Assembly: GCA_007026445.1 (NCBI GenBank) | Contig: VDMD01000002.1 | Span: 2,418,001 to 2,482,000, forward strand | Reading direction: 5' to 3' | Source of the DNA: Schizophyllum amplum | Lineage: Eukaryota; Basidiomycota; Agaricomycetes; Agaricales; Schizophyllaceae | DNA: 64,000 bases | In this document: positions 10,578 through 19,807 of the stretch, in pieces | Position numbering within the stretch: position 1 is the stretch's first letter | Layout: each line of letters opens with the position of its first letter | Notes under the pieces: model-generated | Database searches by the model: none | Seen by the model: only the letters and a program-made list of their open reading frames with translations | Told to the model about the DNA's origin: nothing | Translations under genes and position numbers: made by a program

Positions 10578-10690
10578 CGATATGGCTGAACAATGGCAAT
10601 GGTCGGCCCGGTGCGCCGGCTGGTATATGACGTGCATCTGGTTGATATAACGCCCTCTTGTGCTCTTCCATTGTTCGCTAAACATGCCTG
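10578..10690. repeat. Duplicated upstream block, copy 2
   Basis: Second copy of the block described at 9433-9545, at a similar distance (about 370-480 bp) upstream of the degenerate DUF6593 paralogue. The ends are approximate. Confidence 0.45.
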
Positions 10691-10790
10691 GTCTGGCCTC
10701 GTGTGACGCTTCTCAGGCTTTTGCATGGTCTCCGAGTCAAAGGGCCCGTGCTACAATTGCGCAACCATTCTCCCGCGGGCCTTTGACCGG

Positions 10791-10798
10791 TATATAAG
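10791..10798 (+). promoter_or_regulatory. TATA box of the SET-domain gene
   Basis: TATATAAG about 135 bp upstream of the ATG at 10933, followed by a pyrimidine-rich leader. Confidence 0.6.
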
Positions 10799-10932
10799 GT
10801 TCAGCGGCTGTGGACAATGTCCAACCAACGTCACAACCGACTCTGCTTCTGCACCTCTCTTTCGCCACTCTTGCCTTTGAAAGTTTCATCTGTGATATCT
10901 AGCATCGACTTCGCTGGCTACAGACGAGCACA

Positions 10933-12038
10933 ATGAAGCGCGGATTCCTGAAGAATAAGTCTCTCAACACTGCCAAGCGCAGCGATGGCCCAGGAGCGCC
11001 CACAATGCCGACAGCGGAGGCGCCTGCGCCGCAAACGGAGCCCCAGCCCTCTGCGAGGCAAAAAGCCACACCATCGGCGCGCCTCTCCGCTCCCTCAAAC
11101 ATGCTCAACGATGTGCAAAAGAATCTACCCAAAGGCGTCTCCCTCCAGGCCATGCAGCGTGGCGCCGACGGCCGCTATAGCGCTCCCGTTGACCCAAGGA
11201 CCATCGATCTCAACTCCCTTGACCAAGACACCGCGGCCGAGATGCTCAAAATGGCTGGCATCGACCTCAGCGCGCTGGAGGGCGGCGACGTCGACATTGT
11301 TCCCGCGAGCGAGATCCGCATTGTCTCGGTGCCCGCGCAGCGCCCCTTCGTCGCCGCTGTCTCCCCGCGCACGGCGAACAAGATCGAGAACAGCCCGAGC
11401 CTGTGCGCACCGTACACGGTCCCCACGCCGCCACGACATCGCATCGCGCGCTCGCCGGTGTCGGGGCTGGGCGTATTCACGGAGCAAGCGCTGGGGCGCG
11501 GCGAGCTGGTACTGCGTGAGCCGCCGCTTATGCTGCTGACGCAAATGATCGGGGCGGAGATGGGGACGAACCCCGTGCGGGCGATGGAGGGGATCCTGGA
11601 GCGCGCGCTCGCGGCGCTTACGCCGGAGGACAGGGCGCTGTTCATGTCGTTTGACAACTGCAAGACGGGGCGGACGCACAGCCAGAAGCGCGGGATCGCC
11701 GACACGAACACGTCGGCTATAACAGAGGGCGGGGTGTTGAAGGGGTCGTACGGGGCGGTGACAAGGGAGCTCTCGCGCTTGAACCATAGGTGAGTGGTAG
11801 TTTGTTGGCTCATGCGTCGAGAGGTACTGAAATATGGCCTAGCTGCGAGCCTAACGCCCACGCGATCTGGGACACGAGCACGATGACCTTTGGTTTGTAC
11901 ACGACGCGTCCGGTCAAGGCTGGCGACGAGCTATTCATTGCGTACTCGGACGGAAGCAAGTCTAAGGCTGAGCGCCAACACGAGCTTTGGGCCTTGTACT
12001 CGTTCCGCTGCGCTTGTTCCAAATGCTCGAGGCAGTAG
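10933..12038 (+). CDS. SET-domain protein (SMYD-like, no MYND)
   Basis: Two exons, 10933-11789 and 11843-12038; the 53-nt intron interrupts the catalytic motif, and splicing yields LSRLNHSCEPNAHAIWD. An N-terminal extension of about 160 residues contains AAEMLKMAGIDLSALEG. The SET core starts at RIARSPVSGLGVFTEQALGR and continues through LVLREPPLMLL. The NHSCEPN motif is followed by RPVKAGDELFIAYSDG, and a post-SET-like CACSKC motif lies at the extreme C terminus. These are the substrate and cofactor-binding elements of lysine methyltransferases of the SET/SMYD group. No MYND zinc finger is seen between the SET halves. The substrate is unknown. Confidence 0.8.
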
Positions 12039-12211
12039 GGGAGGTGCGGTAGCTTTCTTTGGCAAGAAGGATGAGCGGGTCCATCACCATGTATTTCTAA
12101 CTTCTTGCGGTCTTGTACACTACTTATTGTATACTCGAATAACGACCGGTAATATTCGACCGACCCTCTTCCGTAATTCTGGTCAACAGTTACCCAATGC
12201 GCAGTGGTATA

Positions 12212-13331
12212 TCAAGAATCGGCTGACGACAGAACTTTGGCAAAGGCTTTTGCGCGTTTGACCTTGCTCTCCGGTTGTGCTGCGGACTCTGCCGGCGCCA
12301 CATCCGTCTTCTCTGCAAATCTGACTGACTTCTCCGTCGTCTCTTCTGCAGCAGGTTCTGTTGACTCTGCCACCGCCTGTTCCTTCTTCTCTGGCGCTTC
12401 AGGTGTCTCCAGGATAGACTTGCAAGTCTCGAGTAGCCTCTGGATGTAGCGCGTCAGCTCGGACAGAGCCTGAACGAGCAAGGAGCAAGTACCTCTCTCG
12501 CACCGCCTTGCAAGGTCTTCATGTATTTCTTGAGCAGGGGGATATACTGATCTGGGATCTGGGTGGATGTTCAGTCAAGTAAGAGCGCGACCAATCTCAG
12601 GGCGTGCTTACCTCTCTCGTGGACCAACAATTCCGTAGCAGCCAGTTTTGCTGGCCCTTGTTGAACTTCCAGACTTCGTGATGCTTATGGAAGGTGTACG
12701 CGTAGGAAAGAGCTAGGAAGATGCCGTCAACAGGTGAACGTGAGTTCAGGAATCCACAAGGCGCACCTTTGCTAGCATGCTCGGACAGCGACTCGTCTTT
12801 CGCGGGATGTGGGTATTTCTTGTAAGGCTTCTCCGCCGTGTCCTCGTCCGGCTGGGAGGTGCTCGCCTTCGGTGCATCTCCTTCGACCGCATCGTTCTGC
12901 GCGTCGCTTTTCCGCTTCTTGCGTTTCCGCGGCTCTTCTGCAGGTGTTGCTGATTCCACGTTCGTTATCTCTTCCTTCTCGGCGTGCTTCCGCTTCTTCT
13001 TCTTGGGCTTGTCGTCGGCGCCTGCAGACTTCTCGATCGGTGCGCTGGGCGTCGTCCCCTCCATCTTCCGGTCCTCGGAGTCTACGTCCATCTGTTGGAT
13101 CTGAGCAACATGTTCGCGCTTGCGCTTCTTCTTTGGTTGCTCGACAGAGGGGACATCTGTATCTTCTAGAGGGGGAGCATTTGCATCCTTCAACCGATCG
13201 CCGCTCTTGCTCTTCTTCCGTTTCTTGGGAGAGCTCTCGTCTGTGGCAGGTGGTTCCTGGATAATCGCAGTAGAGGACCCCTCCTTCCTCGATTTTGCCT
13301 TGGATTGCTTTGCCAAGGTTTCGACCACCAT
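12212..13331 (-). CDS. WKF-domain (C7orf50-like) protein
   Basis: The start at 13331 gives MVVETLAKQSKAKSRKEG; an upstream in-frame ATG at 13478 would add 49 residues but sits close to the divergent promoter. A long Lys/Glu-rich disordered region with several KKKRK clusters suggests nuclear or nucleolar location. Three exons join to VWKFNKGQQNWLLRNCWSTR, then EIPDQYIPLLKKYMKTLQGG, then LTRYIQRLLETCKSI, a close match to the WKF domain of human C7orf50 (WRFQKTRQTWLL; PDEHFSTLLAYLEGLQGRAR). Such proteins are linked to ribosome biogenesis, but the exact role is not established. The tail is acidic and Ala-rich. Confidence 0.8.
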
Positions 13332-13567
13332 GGTGAAGGGGAAGGTGAAAAGCGCGTCTTGCGGCCCGAATTTCCAAAAGGGGGTGTCCATTGTTCTCGG
13401 AAGGGGTCTGCATCGGGAAGGAAGCCACGTCCAAGCGGGCCCGAAACCCGGCAATCGAACTTGAATTCCCTCAGACATCCAGCTTTCAACTCGCGGTCAC
13501 CTCCTCCTCCTTTCGTTACTCCCTCTGCTCTCTGCTGGACGCCCGCCTAAGGGCGCTCGACTTCGCC

Positions 13568-15357
13568 ATGTCGCTCACTATGCCTACTCGCCGCGAGGTC
13601 CTCATAGTCTGCTTGCTCCTCGTCGGTCTCTTCGTGGTGTCACGCCCCAGCTCAGACGGCTTCCGGATACAGAATCCCTTCAGCGGCGACGATGGCGGCG
13701 AGGCGCTTAACTCGCAGATCCCTGACATGCTAGACAAGATCAATCAGCACGGCGGGTCCGTGGACGGCAGAATCTGGGACACGCAGCTCACCTGGCAGGG
13801 AGGGAAGGTCCCAGAGACGACTGTTGCTGTCCATGGAAGTGGTGCGTAACCATCGCGCGAGGGTGGTGGGCTCTGTCACTGAACAGACTGGTGCAGGATG
13901 GACTCTGTTTGACAAGCTATACATCAAGGGCGGCGTGATGTACGTTGTGTCCGACGACAAGTCCAAAGTGCCACCCGTCAAGGACATCGTTTCGAAGGGT
14001 ATCTTCATGAAGAACGGTCCTGGGGAAGAGGACAAGAGGTTACCAACAGACAAGGACATCCAAATCATCAGCACCAGAGAGGCGAAGAAGCTTTTTGGAG
14101 ACTCTGCTTCGATTATAGACGGCGTATCGGTGCGTCTTCCTGTTCCGCGTCCGTAGCTCCGTCTGAACAAGGTCTAGTGGCTCATCAACGATCCCCCACA
14201 ATTGTGCGCTCCTGCATTGCTCACCGCGCATAGTGTATCTGACCGTTCACCAGCATCACACACTACTACCATTGGTCCGCCGAGCTATGGTTCGGCCTGT
14301 GGCGCGCATACTCCTCCCTAGACACCATTATTGCGAAGGACGGCAAGACTTCGCTCAAAGCCCCTCGACGACTCATGTTCACCCACCTCGACGCACATCA
14401 CTGGCGCGACTACGCCGACATGAACCAGTTCGTCGTCCGTAGCACCGTCCCCTCCATCACCATGGAGTTCATCGACGACTGGCGAGACCGCGCCGAGATG
14501 GATCGCGCCTTCGTTTTTGACCGCATCCTAATCGAAGACCGCTCTGCCGCCTTCTTGTCCAAGGAAGTCCAGCGCTACCAACGCATCGTCGCCAACACCT
14601 TCCAGTTGCCCGGCAGCGTCAACTGGTGGATGACCGTGCGTAACAACGTTATCGAGTTCGCTGGCGTGCACCGGTCCATAGGCGAGGGAGTAACAGGCAA
14701 GCCGGTTATCACCTACATCTCGCGCCAGACGTGGGGAAGGCGCATGCTCAAGCCGGAGGACCACGATAGACTTGTGGCAGAGCTGAACAAGTTACATGAC
14801 ACGTATGGGTACGAGGTGAACATCGTCAGCATGGACAAGCTCTCGCGTATGGAACAAATACAGCTGGCGGCGAGGACGACGGTAAGTCAATCGCAGGTTC
14901 AGTCCAATTTCGGGGCGCTGATATCCCTTGACAGATCATGATGGGCGTGCACGGGAATGGACTCACTTCGCTCATATGGATGAACTCCTCGCCCCGGGCG
15001 ACTGTCATGGAATTCTTCTTCCCCGGTGGCTTTGCGCACGACTACGAGTACACCTCGCGAGCCATGGGTCTGACGCACTACGGTTTCCACAACGACAAGT
15101 GAGTATCTCATCTGCTGGCATCCCGACATGGATCCTTATAGAGCGCAGGTACTTCACCGCACCTAACGTGCCACCAGTAGCATATCCGGAAGGCTTCCAA
15201 GGTCTGTCATTCCGAGGCGCCAAGTTGACCAGAAACTGATTAACATATAGGAAACGAGATACCCATAGACGGCGCAGTTGTGGCAAGGCTATGCCACGAG
15301 CGCCTCTCACAGGGTCAGGAGAACCCAGAACCTGCTCCCGAGGGCAACGAGCCATGA
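13568..15357 (+). CDS. GT61-type glycosyltransferase (DUF563), type II membrane protein
   Basis: The start MSLTMPTRREVLIVCLLLVG gives a short basic cytosolic tail and one signal anchor (about residues 10-25), typical of Golgi enzymes. Joined exons then give WTLFDKLYIKGGVMYVVSDD, PPQFVHHYYHWSAELWFGLW, a central region with VNWWMTVRNNVIEF and VITYISRQTWGRRMLKPEDH, then MMGVHGNGLTSLIWM and ATVMEFFFPGGFAHDYEYTS. The YHW, RQTWGRR and GVHGNGLT blocks are the hallmarks of the GT61/DUF563 family that transfers sugars in the secretory pathway. Six exons with short introns are inferred. The donor sugar and acceptor cannot be read from the sequence. Confidence 0.8.
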
Positions 15358-15632
15358 GGGGCGATCCGAGCTGTTGGATTGGACGTGATCTCGCGAAGTT
15401 GGAGGACATACTCATAAGATAAATACTGGTAATGTAACGCTATCCGCGTAACCTATTGTACACACCCATTGTACTTATTATTGGCCACCAGTGTCCGAGA
15501 TGTCCTTGTCCATATTGTGTATTCCATAGGGTAATACGACTGTCTGCTACCTCGCGAGCACCAGCGGGGACATTGCTGAGGGAAGGTCAGCAACGATGAG
15601 ACGAAAGTTCCGGGATAGACTTACCCGACAGC

Positions 15633-17171
15633 TCAGCGACGACGCGACGAACGCTTCGGGAAGGGCGAGGGCGTCGCGGACGGCATGCTGAAGGGGTCGA
15701 CGGGAGCTTGGTCGACGTTGCTGCTGGACTGGCCTGTGGCGGTGCCAAAGCTGAGGGGGGTTCCCGCACCAAACTTGCCGAAGCCAAAGACGGTCGACGG
15801 TCCCGCAGGCGTGCCGAAGCTGTGGGGCGAGCTGCTATCCTGACGCGCCGGAGTGCCAAAGTTGAAGGCATCCTGCCTGGTGAGCCCAGACGCCGGTGCA
15901 TTGACGGATGTAGGAGCGGGGAACTGGAACGCGGAGGGTGGGAGGGCCGGGGCATTTGTCACAGCCTGAGGGACCAGCGCGGCGGTGGCGATGGACGCTT
16001 GAGACGTGGCGGGCGTGGCGTGTCGCGCAGTGTCGGGGTCGAAGTCGCTCTCGAGCAGCGTGGGCTGCGCAGACATCGCGGGCACGGTGGCCACGTCGTC
16101 GTCTTCGTAGCTCTCGGCGAGCAATTGACGGTAGCGGGACGGAATGTCGCAGTCGCGGGCGGGGATGGTGAAATGATTATATTGATCGTCGAGCTCGGTG
16201 GGCTGCGAGGTGAGGGTCGAGCCCCCGTTGTTCTCATCCCGGCGCTGACGCTTCGCAGGGGATTCTGCTCCGTGGGTGGCGTTCCCGCCCGCGCTCGTCC
16301 TGTCGGCGGCTCGCTTGCGGCCCGCGTCGGTCATGGTGTCCATCGCGCGCGTGTCCTTTGCTGTCAACCCATCCCAGTACTCGTGCCAACGCCGTAGAAT
16401 GAGACGGACCTCCTGCGATTGGTTCATGGACGATTGCATGAAGCGGTATGCAGGGGGAGTAAGCTCGGCCTTGGGCACTGAGATCCAAGGATACTCTCCA
16501 TTCTCCTTCGCATTCTTGCGGTGCTCGGGATCCTTCAAGTCCTCAACGCCCCCGAGGTACCCCTTGTAGCCTATGCACTTGCCCCTGCGAGTATCGAGCA
16601 AGTCGTCGTACGCCTCGAACTGAAGCCAGTCGGCCGTGCAGAAGAGCCTCACGAGATCGTGAATAGTCACCCAACCCAGCGTGAGGAGGCGGTGCGTGGT
16701 TTGTCCTTGTACGGGGAAGGTGGCTATGGATTTGCGTTCATCATGGATCTTCCTCCAAGCGTCCAGGAGATTTATGGGGTTGACGACGTCAGGGGCACGC
16801 AAGTGCACATCGAGAGGGCTGCCGCGGTCGACCGTGAATTCTTGCCCGGGACGGTAGGTGGGGTTGCGGTTCGATGCCTTGTAAATCACTTCCTGGTTCT
16901 CCTTCTTGAATGCTGCAGCCTTGTTCTGCGGCGAGGTTATGAGCACCGTACACATTATCTGTGCATGAGCACTCACCAAAAACTCTTGATCCTGTGTAGA
17001 ATGGATGACTACCACGCAGTCCTCCCCCTGTCCGTCCGGCATCCTGAGTCTAAGCTTGCCGGGCAACTTCGTTCTGATCGTATAGGTGAGGCCTTGGGGT
17101 GTCGTCACCCGGAAAGTGCGGTAGTTTTCCATGTATCCTTTCATTTCGAGGTTTCGATACGAGCGGTTCAT
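15633..17171 (-). CDS. Hypothetical protein with Phe-Gly-rich C terminus
   Basis: A nearly uninterrupted frame of about 512 codons. A 51-nt segment at about 16924-16974 has perfect intron borders (GTGAGT...CGCAG) and is a multiple of three without stops, so it is probably spliced out. The N-terminal half looks globular (YMENYRTFRVTTPQGLTYTI; FTVDRGSPLDVHLRAPDVVN; FCTADWLQFEAYDDLL). The C-terminal half is disordered, with an NLS-like SPAKRQRRDE and then FNFGTPA, FGTPAG, FGFGKFG and LSFGTA repeats resembling FG-nucleoporin repeats. The family is not recognised; a nuclear or nuclear-pore-associated role is only an inference. Confidence 0.65.
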   Translation of the reverse strand: MNRSYRNLEMKGYMENYRTFRVTTPQGLTYTIRTKLPGKLRLRMPDGQGEDCVVVIHSTQDQEFLVSAHAQIMCTVLITSPQNKAAAFKKENQEVIYKASNRNPTYRPGQEFTVDRGSPLDVHLRAPDVVNPINLLDAWRKIHDERKSIATFPVQGQTTHRLLTLGWVTIHDLVRLFCTADWLQFEAYDDLLDTRRGKCIGYKGYLGGVEDLKDPEHRKNAKENGEYPWISVPKAELTPPAYRFMQSSMNQSQEVRLILRRWHEYWDGLTAKDTRAMDTMTDAGRKRAADRTSAGGNATHGAESPAKRQRRDENNGGSTLTSQPTELDDQYNHFTIPARDCDIPSRYRQLLAESYEDDDVATVPAMSAQPTLLESDFDPDTARHATPATSQASIATAALVPQAVTNAPALPPSAFQFPAPTSVNAPASGLTRQDAFNFGTPARQDSSSPHSFGTPAGPSTVFGFGKFGAGTPLSFGTATGQSSSNVDQAPVDPFSMPSATPSPFPKRSSRRR

Positions 17172-17753
17172 GACTGGGAGGTATCAGAGACAACGTCTCG
17201 GAAGGTCAAGATGGTGGTAAAAGCAGAAATGGAGCTGCGGTCCGGCAAATGCGGAGTTTGATGTGACGCAAGGTTACAGAAAGGGCCCTATTGTTCGACC
17301 AAAGTGGGAGCAAACATCACGTGTAAGTCACGTGTAAATCATAGCCTCGAGGCTCTGCTGAGTCTGAGATCCTGTAGCCTGAGTACTCAACGTTCAACTA
17401 TTACCTACTATATGGCAATACCCCTAAAATACTCTTCTAACGCTTTGGAATGTTCGGACTTTGGTTTGGCGTCGCTGAAGCTACTTTTACTGCGCGCCAC
17501 TGCCAGAGCTCGACGGGTTTCTTGTTGCCATGATGCTGCATCTGCGATCGAACATTGACTCAGGCCCATTCACTACAGGCCCTGCTACTCTACGGAAGTG
17601 CACTATACCATAGCAGATAAGTTGTTTCTGCTCTTTACCAGGGTCCAACCCATCGATTCCGATGGACGCCAAGGCCCAGCGTGGAGTCCACGTGGGTCAT
17701 TCGTCGCGCCGCGCCACCGGTTCGCGTTGCTGAATCCCACCACCGTCAACACC
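17172..17753. other. Divergent intergenic region
   Basis: Shared upstream region of the FG-rich gene and ARL1. Two CACGTG-like (tcacgtg) motifs lie at about 17318-17334. No gene is supported; a 62-codon plus-strand frame ending near 17558 and a 61-codon minus-strand frame look accidental. Confidence 0.4.
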
Positions 17754-18629
17754 ATGGGTCTTTCCGTGTCCTCGCTTTTCAGCTCTTTGGCATCCCTCGT
17801 CCGCTGGAGCAAGGATCAGGATGTCCGGATACTCATGCTGGGGCTAGACTCTGCTGGCAAAGTGCGTCGGCTACTACCAGGACGGACCGGATGCTGACTT
17901 CGTGTCCTCCGTTCACAGACGACGATTCTGTACCGGCTACAGGTGCGCGGATATATCGTATCTTGACGTCTTTGCCTGATCGAGTGTCTAGATTGGGGAG
18001 GTGGTTTCAACAATACCGAGTGCGTCGTAGTACAGCAGGCCGCGACCTCATGCTGAATCATGGTATAGCTATTGGCTTCAACGTGGAGACTGTACAGGTG
18101 CGTGTAAAGGACTTCACAAGTCGAATAACTCCTCATCTTTATACTCTACAGTACAAGAACATCAAGTTTCAAGTCTGGGACCTGGGCGGGCAATCGAGCA
18201 TCCGGTGCGTGGTACTGACCAGCCCCCCTCCTTCCACTGGCTGATCGCCGCTTTACAGACCCTACTGGCGATGCTATTTCCCCAACACCTCCGCAATCAT
18301 CTATGTCATCGATGCGTCTGACCTCGCACGCATCCCGACATCGCGCACCGAGCTGCTTACCATGCTCTCCGAGGAGGAGCTGAAGGGCGTCCCGCTGCTC
18401 GTCTTCTGCAACAAACAGGACATTGACGGCGCGATGAAGCCTGAGGATATCAGCGAGCAGCTCGGCCTCGCGGGCGGCGAGAAGACGCGCCCGTGGAGCG
18501 TGCGCGGCAGCTGCGCGACGAAGGGGGAAGGCCTGGAGGACGGGCTGGACTGGTGCGTGTCACTTTGAGTGCCCGTCGATTCTGTCTGACTGGATGTCCA
18601 GGCTGGTGAACGCGATCCAGAAGAAGTAA
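17754..18629 (+). CDS. ARL1: ARF-like GTPase Arl1
   Basis: Seven short exons are joined by introns of 49-80 nt. The product starts MGLSVSSLFSSLASLVRWSK, with Gly2 available for N-myristoylation. It then has the P-loop LGLDSAGKTTILYRLQ, switch 1 VVSTIPTIGFNVETVQYKNI, the switch 2 motif [20 protein letters not shown], NKQD (guanine specificity) and a C-terminal SCATKGEGLEDGLDWLVNAI. This is a full-length Arl1, which recruits GRIP-domain golgins at the trans-Golgi. [17 protein letters not shown] separates Arl1 from ARF1. Exon 2 (17919-17942) codes for only eight residues. Confidence 0.92.
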
Positions 18630-18943
18630 CTAGCGAGCACGGACAACCTACACTTTCATACCCCTACGTCTCATGACATGCATGAACATGACGATGTCTT
18701 GTATCCTATACGCTGCCGACCCCTCGTCGCCTATAATCTAGCATGCTTGCGCCCATGGAATGTATATATGCTCGCTCCACCCTTCGCGTCTCGAACAGGG
18801 TCCTGTGCAAACTATGTCGTCGTCATCAGTATCAGGTCCACCGCCTCCTGCCGCCGCCAAAGCTGTATGTCACTGTCAGTGATCGCGATATATAGACCCC
18901 ACCTAGGTTCGTAACGGATACATCTTGCTCCTCAACCACCACT
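18630..18943. other. Intergenic region between ARL1 and a DUF6593-like gene
   Basis: Contains the ARL1 3' region and the promoter of the next gene, with a TATATAG box at 18889-18895. No gene is seen. Confidence 0.4.
18889..18895 (+). promoter_or_regulatory. TATA box
   Basis: TATATAG 49-55 bp upstream of the ATG at 18944. Confidence 0.45.
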
Positions 18944-19551
18944 ATGTGCACGCTAACGGTCGAAGAACGCGACACGTTCAACACTATACTCTACCGCTTC
19001 AAACACGATCGGGCCTATGAGATATCTACAACAAATGACGACAAGGGTGCCAGGCAGGCAACGACTGTATGTGTGGCTGGCAACGTGGATCCCATAGCGA
19101 GGGTTTTGTGGATAGAGAAGTCTTTCATGATCAACGGGATAGAGGTTCCATGGAGGTGTTTGAAGCGCAAAACCTCTACATTCGGTTCTACTCGGTGCGT
19201 ACTCGAGTATCATGACACCACTGTCTACGTGTCTTCATCCCAAAGCTGACGATATGTGGACAGAGATTGGAGGTGGGGGACGAAGGAATACCTGATCACA
19301 GAAGACAGCAAGACATGCACGGTAAGTGTAGATCGTCTCATGTGAATTCGTCCTCGTCCTTGTCCAGCTTGCTAACTAAATATCAGGCAACCGACGTGAA
19401 AACCGACGAGGTATCTGCAACATACACGGCGCCGCAGACTCATCTCTTGCGCAAAGACGACAAGGCGAAGATCGAGTCCGCTTACGACGCCTACGACGAG
19501 CAGACCATATTCTTTATTCTTGTCATTCTACACAATCTGGCGAAGCGATGA
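18944..19551 (+). CDS. DUF6593-like protein
   Basis: Three exons: 18944 to about 19197, about 19263-19320, and about 19386-19551. The protein starts MCTLTVEERDTFNTILYRFK and contains DPIARVLWIEKSFMINGIEV, then RDWRWGTKEYLITEDSKTCT, and ends in a hydrophobic helix IFFILVILHNLAKR. The order (N-terminal strands, W-x-W-G followed by an aromatic strand, hydrophobic C-terminal helix) parallels the DUF6593 gene at 8407-9104. Sequence identity is low, so the assignment is tentative. The stop codon lies inside the first unit of a short tandem repeat that continues downstream. Confidence 0.55.
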
Positions 19552-19621
19552 GTGCGACGTTTCCCAGCGATGGGTGCCGTGTTTCCGAGCGATGAGTGGC
19601 ATGGTCTTCGAAGCGATGAGT
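19544..19621 (+). repeat. Four-copy tandem repeat at a stop codon
   Basis: The core agcgatg(a/g)gt recurs at 19544, 19566, 19588 and 19612 (period 22, 22, 24 bp) with similar flanks (tttccc/tttccg/cttcga). The first copy supplies the last codons and stop of the DUF6593-like gene; the remainder is 3' UTR. Confidence 0.65.
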
Positions 19622-19807
19622 CTCCTAGTTCGAGTGCATGGCCCTCCGAATTCGTCATTACTCACGGCCTAGGCGAAGAATCCTATGCAGTCCGCAAACA
19701 TCCACAACGATACTTCGCAAATGCCTTTTCCGCTTCGTGGCTGACAAAGAATATGGCCTGTGAGATGGTGCAGTTCTGATTCATGATACTCACTCACCTT
19801 TGTAGCC

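Larger units (their letters stand above)
10209..10932. other. Divergent intergenic region
   Basis: Holds the upstream region of the DUF6593 pseudogene, including the block at about 10578-10690 that resembles 9433-9545, and the promoter of the SET-domain gene with its TATA box at 10791. No additional gene is supported. Confidence 0.4.

Noticed and set aside
13391..13567. N-terminal extension of the GT61 protein
   Set aside because: The in-frame upstream ATG would bury the signal anchor about 60 residues in; the ATG at 13568 gives the usual type II topology.
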